Source of the DNA: Gottfriedia endophytica
GTDB lineage: Bacteria; Bacillota; Bacilli; Bacillales; Bacillaceae_G
Direction of reading: 5' to 3'
Length of the DNA stretch: 64,000 nucleotides
Assembly (NCBI RefSeq): GCF_017814275.1
Contig: NZ_JAGIYQ010000003.1
Coordinates: forward strand, 310,001-374,000
Position 1 is the stretch's first letter. Every line of letters begins with the position of its first letter. Positions 49,861-59,894 of this stretch are shown one piece after another. The notes under the pieces were generated by a model, which did not search any database, had not been told where the DNA came from, and saw only the letters and a program-made list of their open reading frames with translations. A program made the translations under genes and the position numbers.

Positions 49861-50814
49861 ATGACTAGAATCGTATTTATGGGTACACCGGATTTTTCAG
49901 TAAATGTCTTAAGAACATTAATTGAAGAAAAATATAATGTAGTGGGTGTAGTTACGCAACCAGACCGTCCAGTAGGTCGAAAAAGAGTATTAACACCTCC
50001 ACCTGTAAAGGTTGAAGCTTTAAAACATGATATTCCTGTTTTCCAACCAGAGAAAATAAGATTGGCAGAAGAAGTAGAAAAGGTATTAGCATTAGAACCA
50101 GATTTAATTGTCACTGCTGCATTTGGACAAATTTTACCTAAGGAAATTTTAGAAACACCTAAATTTGGCTGTATTAATGTTCATGCATCTCTACTTCCTG
50201 AGCTAAGGGGTGGGGCACCAATTCATTATTCAATTATCCAAGGTAAAAAAGAAACTGGTGTCACTATTATGTATATGGTTGAGAAACTTGATGCTGGTGA
50301 TATGATTTCTAAAGTAGTTGTTCCAATTGAAGAAAGAGATCATGTTGGGACACTGCATGATAAATTAAGTGTGGCAGGTGCAGAATTGCTTTCACAAACA
50401 ATTCCAAACTTATTAAATGGAGAAATTAATCCTGAGAAACAAGATGAAAGCAAAGCTACATTTGCATGGAATATTAAAAGAGAAGAAGAGAAAATTGATT
50501 GGACAAAAACAGGTGAAGAAATTTATAATCATGTCCGAGGTTTACACCCATGGCCAGTCGCTTATACTACACTAAACGGAGATGTCATGAAAGTTTGGTG
50601 GAGTGAAAAAGTAATAACTTCTAAAAATGCAAAGCCTGGTGAAATCATTGAGGTTGAAGCTGATGGTTTTATCGTATCAACAGGAAATGATGTAGCTATT
50701 AAAATTACAGATTTACAACCAGCTGGTAAAAAACGTATGGACGCTAAGCAATATTTAAATGGAGCGGGATCGTTTATTACAGTTGGAATGAAGTTAGGAG
50801 ACGTACATGAGTAA
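49861..50814 (+). CDS. fmt: Fmt, methionyl-tRNA formyltransferase
   Basis: Formylates initiator Met-tRNA using 10-formyl-THF. N-terminal [15 protein letters not shown], catalytic [20 protein letters not shown] with the conserved Asn-His, and [14 protein letters not shown]-like segment are present. The C-terminal barrel (from about residue 205) contains [15 protein letters not shown]. 317 residues. Overlaps rsmB by 8 bases. Confidence 0.96.
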   Translation: MTRIVFMGTPDFSVNVLRTLIEEKYNVVGVVTQPDRPVGRKRVLTPPPVKVEALKHDIPVFQPEKIRLAEEVEKVLALEPDLIVTAAFGQILPKEILETPKFGCINVHASLLPELRGGAPIHYSIIQGKKETGVTIMYMVEKLDAGDMISKVVVPIEERDHVGTLHDKLSVAGAELLSQTIPNLLNGEINPEKQDESKATFAWNIKREEEKIDWTKTGEEIYNHVRGLHPWPVAYTTLNGDVMKVWWSEKVITSKNAKPGEIIEVEADGFIVSTGNDVAIKITDLQPAGKKRMDAKQYLNGAGSFITVGMKLGDVHE

Positions 50815-52153
50815 AAATGTAAGAGAGATTGCCCTTGATGCACTTCTTTCCGTTTATAAAAACCAATCATACAGCAACTTGCTTTTAAATAATGTCATTA
50901 ATAAAAATGATTTATCACAAGCTGATACTGGTTTATTAACTGAAATAGTATATGGAACGATTCAAAGAAATCGATATTTGGAATATGCTTTAAATCCATT
51001 TATCGCAAATCAAAAGAAATTACAAGATTGGGTGAAAGTTTTATTAAAGCTATCCCTTTATCAGTTGCAATTTTTAGATCGTATTCCTGCTCATGCGGTA
51101 TTAAATGAAGCTGTAGAAATTGCAAAAAAACGTGGTCATAAAGGAATTTCTTCATTAGTTAATGGCGTTCTAAGAAATATTCAACGTAATGGAACTAGAT
51201 CGATTGACGAAATAGAAAATCCGGTTGAAAGAATTGCTGTTGCTACAAACCATCCAGAATGGTTAGTAAGTCTTTGGATGAAAGAGTTTGGTGAAGAGGA
51301 AACAATTAAAATGTGTGAAGAAAACATCAAACCTCCATTTCAAACTGCGCGTGTGAATACGAGTAAGATTTCTAAAGAAGAAGCGATCAAAATGTTACAG
51401 CAAGAAGGAGTAGAAGTTGAAACAGGTGACTTATCTCCTTTTGCCATCAAAATATTAGAAGGAAATGTTGCCTTTACTAACGCATTTAAAGAAGGATATA
51501 TTTCAATTCAAGATGAAAGTTCAATGCTTGTTGGGCAAGCACTAGGTGTAAAAGCTGGTGAGACAGTACTTGATACATGTGCTGCTCCGGGAGGTAAATC
51601 AGCTCATATTGCTGAGTTGTTAAATAATACTGGTTCAGTAACTTCACTTGATTTGCATAAGCATAAAGTGAAATTAATAAAAGAACAAGCTAACAGACTA
51701 GGACTATCAAATATTCATGCCTTCACATTAGATGCTCGAAAAGCACCTGAAGAGTTTGATGGACAACAATTTGATAAAGTATTAGTTGATGCACCATGTT
51801 CAGGATTAGGTGTTATAAGAAGAAAACCTGATATCCTTTTGAAAAAAGAAAAAGTAGACGTGGAAAATTTACAACGTATACAAGGTGATATATTACATGA
51901 AGCTTCAAAACTTGTGAAATCACAAGGAGTTCTAGTTTACTCTACTTGTACTGTAGGGCAAGAAGAAAATGCCTGCGTTGTACAAAGTTTCTTAGAAACA
52001 CATCATGATTTTGAATTAGATCCAACTTTAGAAAATGATTTACCAATAGAAATAAACCAATGTACAAACGTTAAAAATGGGTATGTACAAATACTCCCTC
52101 ATTACTTTGGGACGGACGGATTTTTTATTGCAAGATTAAGAAAGAAGGTGTAA
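50807..52153 (+). CDS. rsmB: RsmB, 16S rRNA m5C967 methyltransferase
   Basis: SAM-dependent cytosine-5 methyltransferase. The N-terminal NusB-like RNA-binding domain covers residues 1-140 ([19 protein letters not shown]). The catalytic domain has [35 protein letters not shown] and the nucleophile in [18 protein letters not shown]. 448 residues. Part of the def-fmt-rsmB-rlmN-prpC-prkC run. Confidence 0.95.
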   Translation: MSKNVREIALDALLSVYKNQSYSNLLLNNVINKNDLSQADTGLLTEIVYGTIQRNRYLEYALNPFIANQKKLQDWVKVLLKLSLYQLQFLDRIPAHAVLNEAVEIAKKRGHKGISSLVNGVLRNIQRNGTRSIDEIENPVERIAVATNHPEWLVSLWMKEFGEEETIKMCEENIKPPFQTARVNTSKISKEEAIKMLQQEGVEVETGDLSPFAIKILEGNVAFTNAFKEGYISIQDESSMLVGQALGVKAGETVLDTCAAPGGKSAHIAELLNNTGSVTSLDLHKHKVKLIKEQANRLGLSNIHAFTLDARKAPEEFDGQQFDKVLVDAPCSGLGVIRRKPDILLKKEKVDVENLQRIQGDILHEASKLVKSQGVLVYSTCTVGQEENACVVQSFLETHHDFELDPTLENDLPIEINQCTNVKNGYVQILPHYFGTDGFFIARLRKKV

Positions 52154-52155
52154 CT

Positions 52156-53247
52156 TTGAAAGTAGAAGATACTTCATTAGTTAAAGCAAATAAAGCAGCA
52201 CAAAAACCATCAATTTATTCGTTAAAAATAAAGGATTTAGAAGAATGGTTGAAGGAAAATAAACAGCAGGTTTTCCGTGGAAAACAAATTTATAATTGGC
52301 TATATACTCAACGTGTTGATAGCTTTGAAGAAATGGCTAATTTGCCTAAAGAATTGCGCCAATTATTAAATGATCAATTTGAAATCACAACGCTTAAAAC
52401 ACTTGTTCAACAAACATCTTCTGATGGAACGATGAAATTTTTATTTGAGCTTCATGATGGTTACTCAATAGAAACAGTATTAATGAGACACAATTATGGT
52501 AATTCTGTATGTGTAACAACACAAGTTGGTTGTCGCATCGGCTGTACATTTTGCGCTTCGACTCTTGGTGGTTTAAAAAGAAATCTAGAAGCTGGCGAAA
52601 TAGTAGCACAAGTACTAAATGTACAACGTGCTGTTGATGAAACAGAAGAGCGTGTAAGTTCAATCGTTGTAATGGGTATCGGTGAACCATTTGATAATTA
52701 TGATGGTTTAATGGATTTCCTTCGTATTGTAAATGATGATAAAGGTCTTAATATCGGAGCAAGACATATCACGGTTTCTACAAGTGGTATTATTCCCAAA
52801 ATTTATCAATTTGCTGATGAAGGCTTACAAATTAATTTTGCTATTTCTTTACATGCACCAAATACAGAATTACGATCTAAACTAATGCCAATTAACCGTG
52901 CTTATAAATTGCCGGAGTTAATGGATGCAGTTAATTATTATACAAATAAAACAGGTAGACGTGTAACATTTGAATATGGGTTAATGGGTGGAGTTAATGA
53001 CCAAAACGAGCATGCAGAGGAATTAGCGAAACTATTAAAAGGTGTAAAATGTCACGTGAACTTAATACCGATTAACTATGTTCCTGAGCGTAATTATGTT
53101 AGAACACCTAGAGAACAAATATTTGCTTTTGAAAAAGTTTTAAAACAACGTGGAATCAATGTAACAATTCGTCGAGAGCAAGGGCATGATATTGATGCTG
53201 CATGTGGTCAATTGCGTGCGAAGGAGCGTAAAGAGGAGACGAGGTGA
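52156..53247 (+). CDS. rlmN: RlmN, dual-specificity 23S rRNA/tRNA adenine C2 methyltransferase
   Basis: Radical-SAM enzyme that methylates A2503 of 23S rRNA and A37 of some tRNAs. The cluster motif [10 protein letters not shown] is near residue 123. [12 protein letters not shown] and the C-terminal cysteine in [13 protein letters not shown], needed for the methyl-transfer intermediate, are present. TTG start after AAGAAGGTG, two bases from the rsmB stop. 363 residues. The Cfr resistance relative differs in several conserved stretches and is not suggested by locus or length. Confidence 0.95.
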   Translation: MKVEDTSLVKANKAAQKPSIYSLKIKDLEEWLKENKQQVFRGKQIYNWLYTQRVDSFEEMANLPKELRQLLNDQFEITTLKTLVQQTSSDGTMKFLFELHDGYSIETVLMRHNYGNSVCVTTQVGCRIGCTFCASTLGGLKRNLEAGEIVAQVLNVQRAVDETEERVSSIVVMGIGEPFDNYDGLMDFLRIVNDDKGLNIGARHITVSTSGIIPKIYQFADEGLQINFAISLHAPNTELRSKLMPINRAYKLPELMDAVNYYTNKTGRRVTFEYGLMGGVNDQNEHAEELAKLLKGVKCHVNLIPINYVPERNYVRTPREQIFAFEKVLKQRGINVTIRREQGHDIDAACGQLRAKERKEETR

Positions 53248-53251
53248 AAGG

Positions 53252-54004
53252 ATGCAAACCTTTTTTCAAACTGATAAGGGGAAAGTACGCCAACACAACG
53301 AAGATTGTGTAGGCGTATTTACTAATGAGTCACAAAATGTTTTGGCTGTTGTTGCAGATGGGATGGGTGGTCATTTAGCTGGCGATGTTGCTAGTAAAAT
53401 GGCGATTGAATTCCTTGAATCTGAATGGAAAAAAACAAGTAACTTTAATACACCTAGAGAAGCTGAAAATTGGTTAAGCACATTCATTGATGAGTTAAAT
53501 TCAAAGTTGTATACTCATGCAGAAAGTCATGAGGAATGTAAAGGGATGGGTACAACACTTGTTGCTATCATTTGTACGTATCAATTTTTTACAATTGCCC
53601 ATATTGGTGATAGTCGTTGCTATTTTAAAGATAGTGATGGCTTCACTCAAATTACAGATGATCATACACTTGTCGCTGAATTGGTGAAGTCTGGACAAAT
53701 TTCTAAAGAAGATGCTGAAATTCATCCAAGAAAGAATGTTATTACGAGAGCTCTTGGTACTGAAGAAACTGTAAAATTGGATGTAAAAACTCTCACTTGG
53801 GAAGGCGAAGATACTCTTCTATTATGTTCAGATGGTTTATCTAATAAAATTTCTTTTGAAAAGCTAGAAGAATTAATTTATTCATCTAATGAACTTAAAC
53901 TAATAGGAAATGAGCTAGTTTCTTTAGCAAATGGTCTTGGGGGCGAAGATAACATTTCACTAGCAATTGTTAAATACAATCAATCAATAAATCAGAAAGG
54001 ATGA
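53252..54004 (+). CDS. prpC: PrpC, PP2C-type protein phosphatase
   Basis: Metal-dependent Ser/Thr phosphatase that opposes PrkC. Metal-binding motifs: RQHNEDCVGVF, VVADGMGGHLAGDVAS, IAHIGDSRCYF, LLLCSDGLSNKIS and LGGEDNISLAIV. ATG 53252 follows GAGGTGAAAGG. An in-frame upstream ATG at 53186 falls inside rlmN. 250 residues. Stop overlaps the first candidate prkC start. Confidence 0.95.
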   Translation: MQTFFQTDKGKVRQHNEDCVGVFTNESQNVLAVVADGMGGHLAGDVASKMAIEFLESEWKKTSNFNTPREAENWLSTFIDELNSKLYTHAESHEECKGMGTTLVAIICTYQFFTIAHIGDSRCYFKDSDGFTQITDDHTLVAELVKSGQISKEDAEIHPRKNVITRALGTEETVKLDVKTLTWEGEDTLLLCSDGLSNKISFEKLEELIYSSNELKLIGNELVSLANGLGGEDNISLAIVKYNQSINQKG

Positions 54005-54006
54005 TG

Positions 54007-55992
54007 ATGAACTTGATGATTGGAAAACGCCTTAACGATCGATATAAAATCTTAAAATTAATAGGCAGCGGCGGAATGTCCATCGTATATTTAGCCCATG
54101 ACATGATATTAGATCGTGACGTAGCTGTTAAAATGTTACGCCTAGACTATTCAGATGATCCTGATTTTTTGAGACGATTTCAACGAGAAGCATATTCAGT
54201 TACTACTTTGTCGCATCCGAATATAGTAAGCTCGTATGATGTTGGTGAAGAGAACGGATTGCATTATATAGTAATGGAGTATGTTAAAGGGGAAACATTA
54301 AAAGAATACATACAAAGGAATTATCCAATTGACATAGAAACTGTTTTAAAAATTATGGAGCAGTTAACTTCGGCGATTGCACACGCACATCATTTCCAAA
54401 TCGTTCACCGAGATATAAAGCCGCAAAATATTTTAATAAACAGTGATGGTAAGGTGAAAGTAACTGATTTTGGAATTGCAACTGCATCCACATCAGTTAC
54501 CATTACTCAAACGAATACTGTCCTTGGCTCAGTACATTATATTTCACCTGAGCAAGCAAGGGGTGGCATTGCAAATAAAAAAACAGATATCTATTCTTTA
54601 GGAATTGTCATGTTTGAACTACTAACAGGTAGAGTACCTTTTTCGGGTGAATCAGTAGTTTCCATTGCATTAAAGCACTTGCAAAGTGAGGTTCCTCCTC
54701 CATCTAGATGGAATGATACGATTCCACAAAGTGTCGAGAATATTGTATTAAAAGCAACTGCCAAAGATCCTTTTTATCGATATGAATCAGTTGATGAAAT
54801 GAAATTAGATGTTCAAACAGCTTTAGATCAAGATCGAAAAAATGAAAAGAAATATGTCATACCAAGTAACAATGAAGAAACAAAAATAATTCCAATTATA
54901 AAGGATGTACCTAATACGAATGATGAAGATACGGTTATTATTCCTGTACAAAAAGGAAAAGATAATGTAGTTTCATCGAATAATAAAATTCAAGATAAAA
55001 AGAATAAGAAAAAAACGAAAAATAATAAAAAAAATCGTTTTGCAAAATTTATAATCGGTATTTTTATTGTTTTGACGATCGGTGGTTTATTAGCGATTAC
55101 TGTTATACCAGCTTTATTTTTGCCAAACGACATTGAGATTCCAGATGTTAGAAATATGACTTACGAAAATGCTGTCACGCTACTTGCCTCAAAAGGTTTA
55201 AAAGTTAATGATCCAAAAGAAATATCTGATAATGAAATTGAAAAAGGTAAGGTAGTGAAAACATCACCGGGTATAGGCGAAACCGTTAAAGAAAAATCTT
55301 CAATCACAATTTATAAGTCTTCAGGTAAGCAAAGTGGTGAAATGGAGGATCTCACTGGTTATCAATATGATTCGATAAAAGATCGGCTTAAAAGCGACTA
55401 TAAATCAGTAACTACACACTATGTTGAAAATGACGCATCTGAAGGTGAAATTGTTGATCAATCACCAAAAGCTGGTGATGCTGTTGTGCAAAGTGATGAA
55501 GATTTAGAAGTATGGATAAGTAAAGGTCATTCATCTTTTGGCATCAGGGATTTAACAGGTTGGACTAAAGGTGATGTTAATTCTTATAAGAAAGAAAATA
55601 ATCTAAAAGTAATTTTCCAAGACCAGCAGTCAGACACTGTTGATAATGGTCTAGTTATATCACAGACACCAAGTGCGGGATCCCAAGTAAAAGAAGGCGA
55701 TTCGATTATTGTCGTTCTTTCATCTGGAGCACCGATACAAAAACCTAAGGAAGTTTTAATCAAAGTTCAAGTACCTTATATGCCTTCAGTGCCAGATGCT
55801 CCGGAAACTATACAGGTATATATTACGGATGCTAAGAATACAGGAGACAAGCCTGCTATTACAAGAACAATTACGGAAACAACACCAATTTCTTTCACAC
55901 TAACTATTCTGCCTGGCCAAACAGCTTCTTATAAAATTTTAGGTGATGGTCAAGTAAAAGAAATTGTACCAAAACAAAATGAACCATATTAA
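54007..55992 (+). CDS. prkC: PrkC, membrane Ser/Thr kinase with three PASTA repeats
   Basis: Senses muropeptides outside the cell and phosphorylates translation and wall proteins; in Bacillus it also triggers spore germination. The cytoplasmic kinase domain (residues 1-270) has LIGSGGMSIVYLAHD, HRDIKPQNILI, DFGIATAS and SVHYISPEQARGG. One membrane helix lies near residues 354-376. Three PASTA domains follow (starting near IPDVRNMTYENAV, MEDLTGYQYDSIK and IRDLTGWTKGDVN), then a C-terminal domain. Three ATGs (54001, 54004, 54007) follow AGAAAGG; the third has the best spacing. Confidence 0.95.
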   Translation: MNLMIGKRLNDRYKILKLIGSGGMSIVYLAHDMILDRDVAVKMLRLDYSDDPDFLRRFQREAYSVTTLSHPNIVSSYDVGEENGLHYIVMEYVKGETLKEYIQRNYPIDIETVLKIMEQLTSAIAHAHHFQIVHRDIKPQNILINSDGKVKVTDFGIATASTSVTITQTNTVLGSVHYISPEQARGGIANKKTDIYSLGIVMFELLTGRVPFSGESVVSIALKHLQSEVPPPSRWNDTIPQSVENIVLKATAKDPFYRYESVDEMKLDVQTALDQDRKNEKKYVIPSNNEETKIIPIIKDVPNTNDEDTVIIPVQKGKDNVVSSNNKIQDKKNKKKTKNNKKNRFAKFIIGIFIVLTIGGLLAITVIPALFLPNDIEIPDVRNMTYENAVTLLASKGLKVNDPKEISDNEIEKGKVVKTSPGIGETVKEKSSITIYKSSGKQSGEMEDLTGYQYDSIKDRLKSDYKSVTTHYVENDASEGEIVDQSPKAGDAVVQSDEDLEVWISKGHSSFGIRDLTGWTKGDVNSYKKENNLKVIFQDQQSDTVDNGLVISQTPSAGSQVKEGDSIIVVLSSGAPIQKPKEVLIKVQVPYMPSVPDAPETIQVYITDAKNTGDKPAITRTITETTPISFTLTILPGQTASYKILGDGQVKEIVPKQNEPY

Positions 55993-56021
55993 TCGTATTA
56001 AACAAACTTAGGAGTGAATTT

Positions 56022-56903
56022 ATGCCAGAAGGCAAAATTATTAAAGCATTAAGTGGTTTTTATTATGTAGAATCAAGCGAGGGGATTGTTACTTGTAGAG
56101 GAAGAGGAAATTTTCGAAACAAGAAAATTACCCCGCTTGTTGGAGATCATGCCATATACCATATAGAAAAAAGTGGAGAAGGTTACTTATTAGAGATTAA
56201 AGACAGAAAAAATGAACTTGTTAGACCTCCAATTGCAAATGTAGATCAAGCAATACTTGTTTTTTCTGCAGTTGAGCCAGATTTTTCTCCAGTCCTTTTG
56301 GATCGATTTTTGGTTTTAATCGAGTTTAATGAAATAAAACCAATTATCGTTATAACAAAAATCGATTTATTATCTGAGGAAGCATTAAAAAAGATTAACG
56401 CATATGCAGACTATTATCGTCAAATAGGTTATGAAGTCCTATTAACATCTTCTAAAACTGAAGAAGGTGTTGAACTAGTTCAACCGATGTTGGCCAAGAA
56501 AATATCAGTGTTTGCTGGTCAATCTGGGGTTGGAAAATCGACTTTACTAAATGCTTTAAAACCTAACTTAGATTTAAAAACAGGAATCATTTCTTCCCAC
56601 TTAGGTAGAGGAAAGCATACAACAAGACACGTAGAATTAATTGAGATTGGAGAAGGTCTTGTTGCAGATACACCTGGTTTTAGTTCGTTAGATTTTATTG
56701 ATATTGAGGTAGAAGACCTTTCTTATTGTTTTATTGAAATGAGAGAAAGAAGTAACGCATGTAAATTTAGAGGATGTACTCACTTAGCAGAGCCTAAATG
56801 TGCCATAAAAGAATCAATTGAAAACGGAGAAATATCTTCTGATCGATACGAACATTATAAATCATTCATCCAAGAAATAAGAGACAGAAAGCCGAGGTAC
56901 TAA
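56022..56903 (+). CDS. rsgA: RsgA (YloQ), 30S subunit assembly GTPase
   Basis: Circularly permuted GTPase that checks late 30S assembly. An N-terminal OB fold is followed by permuted motifs: ITKIDLL (G4), then [14 protein letters not shown] (G1) and [11 protein letters not shown] (G3). The C-terminal zinc knuckle contains [17 protein letters not shown]. 293 residues. Between prkC and rpe as in Bacillus. Confidence 0.96.
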   Translation: MPEGKIIKALSGFYYVESSEGIVTCRGRGNFRNKKITPLVGDHAIYHIEKSGEGYLLEIKDRKNELVRPPIANVDQAILVFSAVEPDFSPVLLDRFLVLIEFNEIKPIIVITKIDLLSEEALKKINAYADYYRQIGYEVLLTSSKTEEGVELVQPMLAKKISVFAGQSGVGKSTLLNALKPNLDLKTGIISSHLGRGKHTTRHVELIEIGEGLVADTPGFSSLDFIDIEVEDLSYCFIEMRERSNACKFRGCTHLAEPKCAIKESIENGEISSDRYEHYKSFIQEIRDRKPRY

Positions 56904-56905
56904 AA

Positions 56906-57550
56906 ATGATTAAAATTGCACCATCAATATTATCAGCTAATTTTGCGAAATTAGGAGAAGAAATTTTAGACGTTGAACGTGGAGGAGCAGATTACATTCA
57001 TGTTGATGTAATGGATGGCCATTTTGTTCCAAATATTACAATTGGACCATTAATTGTAGATGCAATTCGTCCTGTCACAAAATTACCGTTAGATGTACAT
57101 TTAATGATCGAAAATCCAGATCAATACATTGAACAGTTCGCAAAAGCAGGAGCAGATTACATTACTGTCCATGTTGAAGCATGTAAACATCTTCATAGAA
57201 CAATCCAATCAATTAAAGCTCTTGGTGTAAAAGCAGGGGTAGTCATTAATCCAGCTACACCAGTTTCTACAATTGAAAATATTATTGAAGACATTGATAT
57301 GGTATTACTAATGACTGTTAATCCTGGATTTGGTGGACAAAAATTCATTCATTCAGTATTACCAAAAATCAAACAAGTGTCTGATATGGCAAAAGAACGT
57401 AATTTACAGGTTGAAATTGAAGTTGATGGCGGTGTAGATGAGCATACAGCAAAACTTTGTATTGAAGCGGGTGCTACAGTTCTTGTTGCTGGATCAGCAG
57501 TTTTTAACAAAGAGAACCGTAAAGAGGCAATAGCAAAAATTAGAGGTTAA
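56906..57550 (+). CDS. rpe: Rpe, ribulose-phosphate 3-epimerase
   Basis: Pentose phosphate pathway TIM-barrel enzyme. [16 protein letters not shown], the metal and catalytic [17 protein letters not shown], and [11 protein letters not shown] plus [11 protein letters not shown] are complete. 214 residues. Starts 2 bases after rsgA. A short terminator follows before thiN. Confidence 0.97.
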   Translation: MIKIAPSILSANFAKLGEEILDVERGGADYIHVDVMDGHFVPNITIGPLIVDAIRPVTKLPLDVHLMIENPDQYIEQFAKAGADYITVHVEACKHLHRTIQSIKALGVKAGVVINPATPVSTIENIIEDIDMVLLMTVNPGFGGQKFIHSVLPKIKQVSDMAKERNLQVEIEVDGGVDEHTAKLCIEAGATVLVAGSAVFNKENRKEAIAKIRG

Positions 57551-57581
57551 TGCAGTCATTTTGATTGCATTTTCTTTTTTT
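57551..57581 (+). terminator. Terminator between rpe and thiN
   Basis: 8-bp stem TGCAGTCA/TGATTGCA (one G-U pair) with a 3-base loop and a T-rich tail, immediately after the rpe stop. Confidence 0.7.
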
Positions 57582-57594
57582 AGGAGTGAGTAAT

Positions 57595-58236
57595 TTGATT
57601 ATTCATCTTGTAGGCGCTGGACCAAGAAATAAAACTCCATTTCGTTCCATTCAAAAAAATGAGAATGAGGTATGGATAGGGGTTGATCGCGGGGCAGGTT
57701 ATTTATTATCTGAAGGGATCATTCCTGAAGCGATATTTGGTGATTTTGATTCAATAAGTCAATCACATTTAGAAGAATTAAAAGAAAAGATTGAAAATGT
57801 TTTTACTTTTCCCCCTGAAAAAGATGATACTGATTTAGAATTAGCTTTAAAGTGGGCTTTAGACCAAGGACCAAATAAAATCATGATTCATTGTGTTACT
57901 GGTGGACGGCTTGATCATGAGTTTGGGAGCATTAATACTTTAGTTAAATACTTGAATCATCATACGGATATCTTGATTTTAGACGACGTTAATGAAATTA
58001 AGGTATTAAAAGAGGGTTCTCATTTATTTAAAAAATCAAATGAATATAAGTACATTTCTTTTTTCTCACTTGGAAACGAAGTGAAAAATTTAACACTTGA
58101 AGGCTTTAAGTATCCACTTACGAATTATTCGTTAAAAGTAGGTTCTTCTTTATGTGTAAGTAATGAAATTTTAAACGAAAGCGGTGCTATTTCTTTTGCA
58201 AGTGGCATAGTTTTGGTAATAAGGAGTAAAGATTAA
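57595..58236 (+). CDS. thiN: ThiN (YloS), thiamine pyrophosphokinase
   Basis: Converts thiamine to thiamine diphosphate. WIGVDRGAGYLLSEGIIPE, IFGDFDSISQSH, PPEKDDTDLELALKWAL and CVTGGRLDHEFGSI are the family motifs. TTG 57595 follows TAGGAGTGAG at good spacing and gives 213 residues. The upstream in-frame start at 57565 lies in the rpe terminator. In B. subtilis thiN is also followed by spoVM. Confidence 0.94.
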   Translation: MIIHLVGAGPRNKTPFRSIQKNENEVWIGVDRGAGYLLSEGIIPEAIFGDFDSISQSHLEELKEKIENVFTFPPEKDDTDLELALKWALDQGPNKIMIHCVTGGRLDHEFGSINTLVKYLNHHTDILILDDVNEIKVLKEGSHLFKKSNEYKYISFFSLGNEVKNLTLEGFKYPLTNYSLKVGSSLCVSNEILNESGAISFASGIVLVIRSKD

Positions 58237-58330
58237 AAATCATGACATAGTTTTCGCTCAATGCAAGTAAAATGTATTAGGATTAATCTTTTCCTTAGGT
58301 CCTTTTTAGAAAGCTTGTAGGAGGGAAAGC

Positions 58331-58414
58331 ATGAGATTTTATACAATTAAGTTACCAAAATTTCTTGGCGGGCTTGTGCGTGCAATGCTGAGTACATTTA
58401 AGAAAGATAAATAG
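58331..58414 (+). CDS. spoVM: SpoVM, curvature-sensing coat-anchoring peptide
   Basis: 27-residue amphipathic peptide, RFYTIKLPKFLGGLVRAMLS and then TFKKDK after the initiating Met. It binds the convex forespore membrane and anchors SpoIVA, the base of the spore coat. Proline 9, which keeps the helix shallow in the membrane, is conserved. Lys2 of B. subtilis is Arg here, and the C-terminus ends with one extra Lys. GGAGGGAAAGC precedes the ATG. Its place between thiN and rpmB is the known one. Confidence 0.95.
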   Translation: MRFYTIKLPKFLGGLVRAMLSTFKKDK

Positions 58415-58416
58415 AA

Positions 58417-58443
58417 GGCACCCATTACTTGGGTGTTTTTTAT
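58417..58443 (+). terminator. Terminator after spoVM
   Basis: CACCCA/TGGGTG stem with a short loop and a run of six T right after the spoVM stop. Confidence 0.8.
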
Positions 58444-58499
58444 TTATAGCCATGCCAAGCATTGTTATCGTATACATTGTTGCTGTTTTAGAATGTGAT

Positions 58500-58625
58500 A
58501 GTTGATACAACTCCAGGATGATCCCTTTCCGCGTTGGCGTGAGCTAGCCTCCTTGGCAAGCATGCGGGGTCTCAGCCTTCCCGCTATTCCCAAAGGAGTC
58601 TCGCACCTTCCGCACGAATCAACTT
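58500..58625 (-). repeat. Family B structured repeat, copy B6 (reverse, diverged)
   Basis: Minus strand runs AAGTTGATTCGTGCGGAAGG to CTGGAGTTGTATCAACT. It is the most diverged copy: the conserved GCAGGAGCGATAGCGACGAGG segment is replaced by GCATGCTTGCCAAGG, while GACTCC and GGCTGAGACCCC remain. Confidence 0.75.
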
Positions 58626-58708
58626 CTGTCTTTAATATTAAATATCTCAAAAGCAACAATCTTTTAGAATAGAACCTTTTACAAATACCGATATTACTCC
58701 TCTTCTTT

Positions 58709-58762
58709 GGGTGTTTGCCCAAAATGTGTCCTTGAGATAAACGGGAAGTTTTCACTTTTCTT
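58709..58762 (+). repeat. Truncated family A repeat 3' end
   Basis: GAGATAAACGGGAAGTTTTC and the following ACTTTTCTT correspond to the 3' end of A10 (GGAGAAAAGCGGGAAGTTTCC region). The 5' half is lost. Confidence 0.5.
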
Positions 58763-58764
58763 AC

Positions 58765-58889
58765 TGTCTAGCTCCAACTTCCATCTCCTCGGTCATTTCA
58801 CAAACACCAAATGAAGGGAAAAATCACCCTTCTTTTGGTGTTTGCTCCAATGCCTTTCGGAGAAAAGCGGGAAGTTTCCGCTTTTCTTA
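58765..58889 (+). repeat. Family A structured repeat, copy A10
   Basis: Outer stem AACTTCC/GGAAGTT, middle TCTCC/GGAGA, inner AAACACCAAA/TTTGGTGTTT with GAAGGG/CCCTTC. Ends within 10 bases of the rpmB terminator. Confidence 0.85.
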
Positions 58890-58895
58890 TAAAAT

Positions 58896-58928
58896 GCAAA
58901 AAAGCATAGCTTTAAGCAGCTATGCTTT
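58896..58928 (-). terminator. Terminator of rpmB
   Basis: 11-bp stem AAAGCATAGCT/AGCTATGCTTT, with TTTTTTGC on the minus strand beyond it. Confidence 0.85.
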
Positions 58929-58951
58929 CGTGTACGTATAATTGTTATAAA

Positions 58952-59140
58952 TTATACGCGCTCAATTTTACCTGATTTTAATGCTCTCGCTGATACGTAA
59001 ACACGTTTAGGTTTACCATTAACTAAAATACGAACTTTTTGAAGGTTAGCACCCCAAGTACGTTTTGAAGCATTCATAGCGTGAGAGCGACTGTTACCAG
59101 AACGAGATTTTCTTCCTGTAATAACACAAACACGAGCCAT
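58952..59140 (-). CDS. rpmB: RpmB, ribosomal protein bL28
   Basis: Large-subunit ribosomal protein. [38 protein letters not shown] and [16 protein letters not shown] are the family signature. 62 residues, same as Bacillus. Only the N-terminal cysteine remains of the zinc type, so this appears to be a zinc-independent form. Transcribed opposite to its neighbours from the promoter at about 59209-59237. AGGGAGGG precedes the start on the minus strand. Confidence 0.97.
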   Translation of the reverse strand: MARVCVITGRKSRSGNSRSHAMNASKRTWGANLQKVRILVNGKPKRVYVSARALKSGKIERV

Positions 59141-59208
59141 CTATATCCCTCCTTACATACAAACGGAATAACATTTAAATAGTTATTTTCATTTAGAAAT
59201 ACTACTAT

Positions 59209-59237
59209 AATTTATCATAACCATATATAGAATGCAA
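59209..59237 (-). promoter_or_regulatory. Promoter candidate for rpmB
   Basis: On the minus strand TTGCAT and TAAATT with a 17-base spacer, about 70 bases before the rpmB start. Confidence 0.45.
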
Positions 59238-59509
59238 CAGTTATTAAAAAGCATTTCAAGAAAAATTACTTGACATAGGATTGTATAATATACTAAAACT
59301 AGTAAAGTGACATCTTATTTTTTGTTAAAATAGAATTAAAATTGGTTCATATACAGGAGTTGCTTTTTCTGCTGATAAGAGGCTATTTGTGGAATCATTC
59401 GTTAAATACATATACTTAATAGAATTATTTAGTTAAAAAGTATACAATAATAGATAAGCAAAAAGATTCATAACTACTTGGTACTGAAAAAATAAGGGGG
59501 ACCAGTAAA
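59238..59509. other. Intergenic region between rpmB and yloU
   Basis: AT-rich, no coding potential on either strand. TTGACA at about 59271 and TATAAT nearby are only 8 bases apart and do not make one promoter. I see no repeat or terminator; the yloU promoter must lie here but is not clear. Confidence 0.4.
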
Positions 59510-59872
59510 ATGTCATTAGAACTTAAAACACAATATGGATCAATTGAAATTAGTACAGAAGTAATTGCTACAATTGCAGGAGGAGCAGCAACTGATTGCT
59601 ACGGTATTGTAGGAATGGCTTCAAAGAACCAAATAAAAGATGGAATCACAGAGATACTAAGAAAAGAAAACTTTACTAAAGGTGTTATCGTACGTAATAC
59701 AGGAGAAGATGTACATATAGATATGTATATAATTGTAAGTTACGGAACAAAAATTTCAGAAGTAGCTAGCAATGTACAAAATAAAGTGAAATACACACTT
59801 GATCAAACTTTAGGGCTATCAGTTGATTCTGTTAACATTTTTGTTCAAGGTGTAAAAGTTACGAACATGTAA
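59510..59872 (+). CDS. yloU: Asp23/YloU-family protein
   Basis: Small alkaline-shock Asp23-family protein, 120 residues. GSIEISTEVIATIAGGAATD, GIVGMASKNQIKDGI and EVASNVQNKVKYTLDQTLGL match the family. Paired with fakA/yloV throughout Firmicutes, though its exact role in that unit is unclear. AAGGGGGAC precedes the ATG. Confidence 0.92.
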   Translation: MSLELKTQYGSIEISTEVIATIAGGAATDCYGIVGMASKNQIKDGITEILRKENFTKGVIVRNTGEDVHIDMYIIVSYGTKISEVASNVQNKVKYTLDQTLGLSVDSVNIFVQGVKVTNM

Positions 59873-59894
59873 GACACTCTAAGGAGGAGAACTT

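Noticed and set aside
58465-58755. Minus-strand ORF of 96 codons between spoVM and rpmB
   Set aside because: Spans repeat B6 and a repeat fragment; composition is that of the repeat and there is no start signal.
59271-59287. TTGACA plus TATAAT as a yloU promoter
   Set aside because: The hexamers are only 8 bases apart, too close for one SigA promoter.
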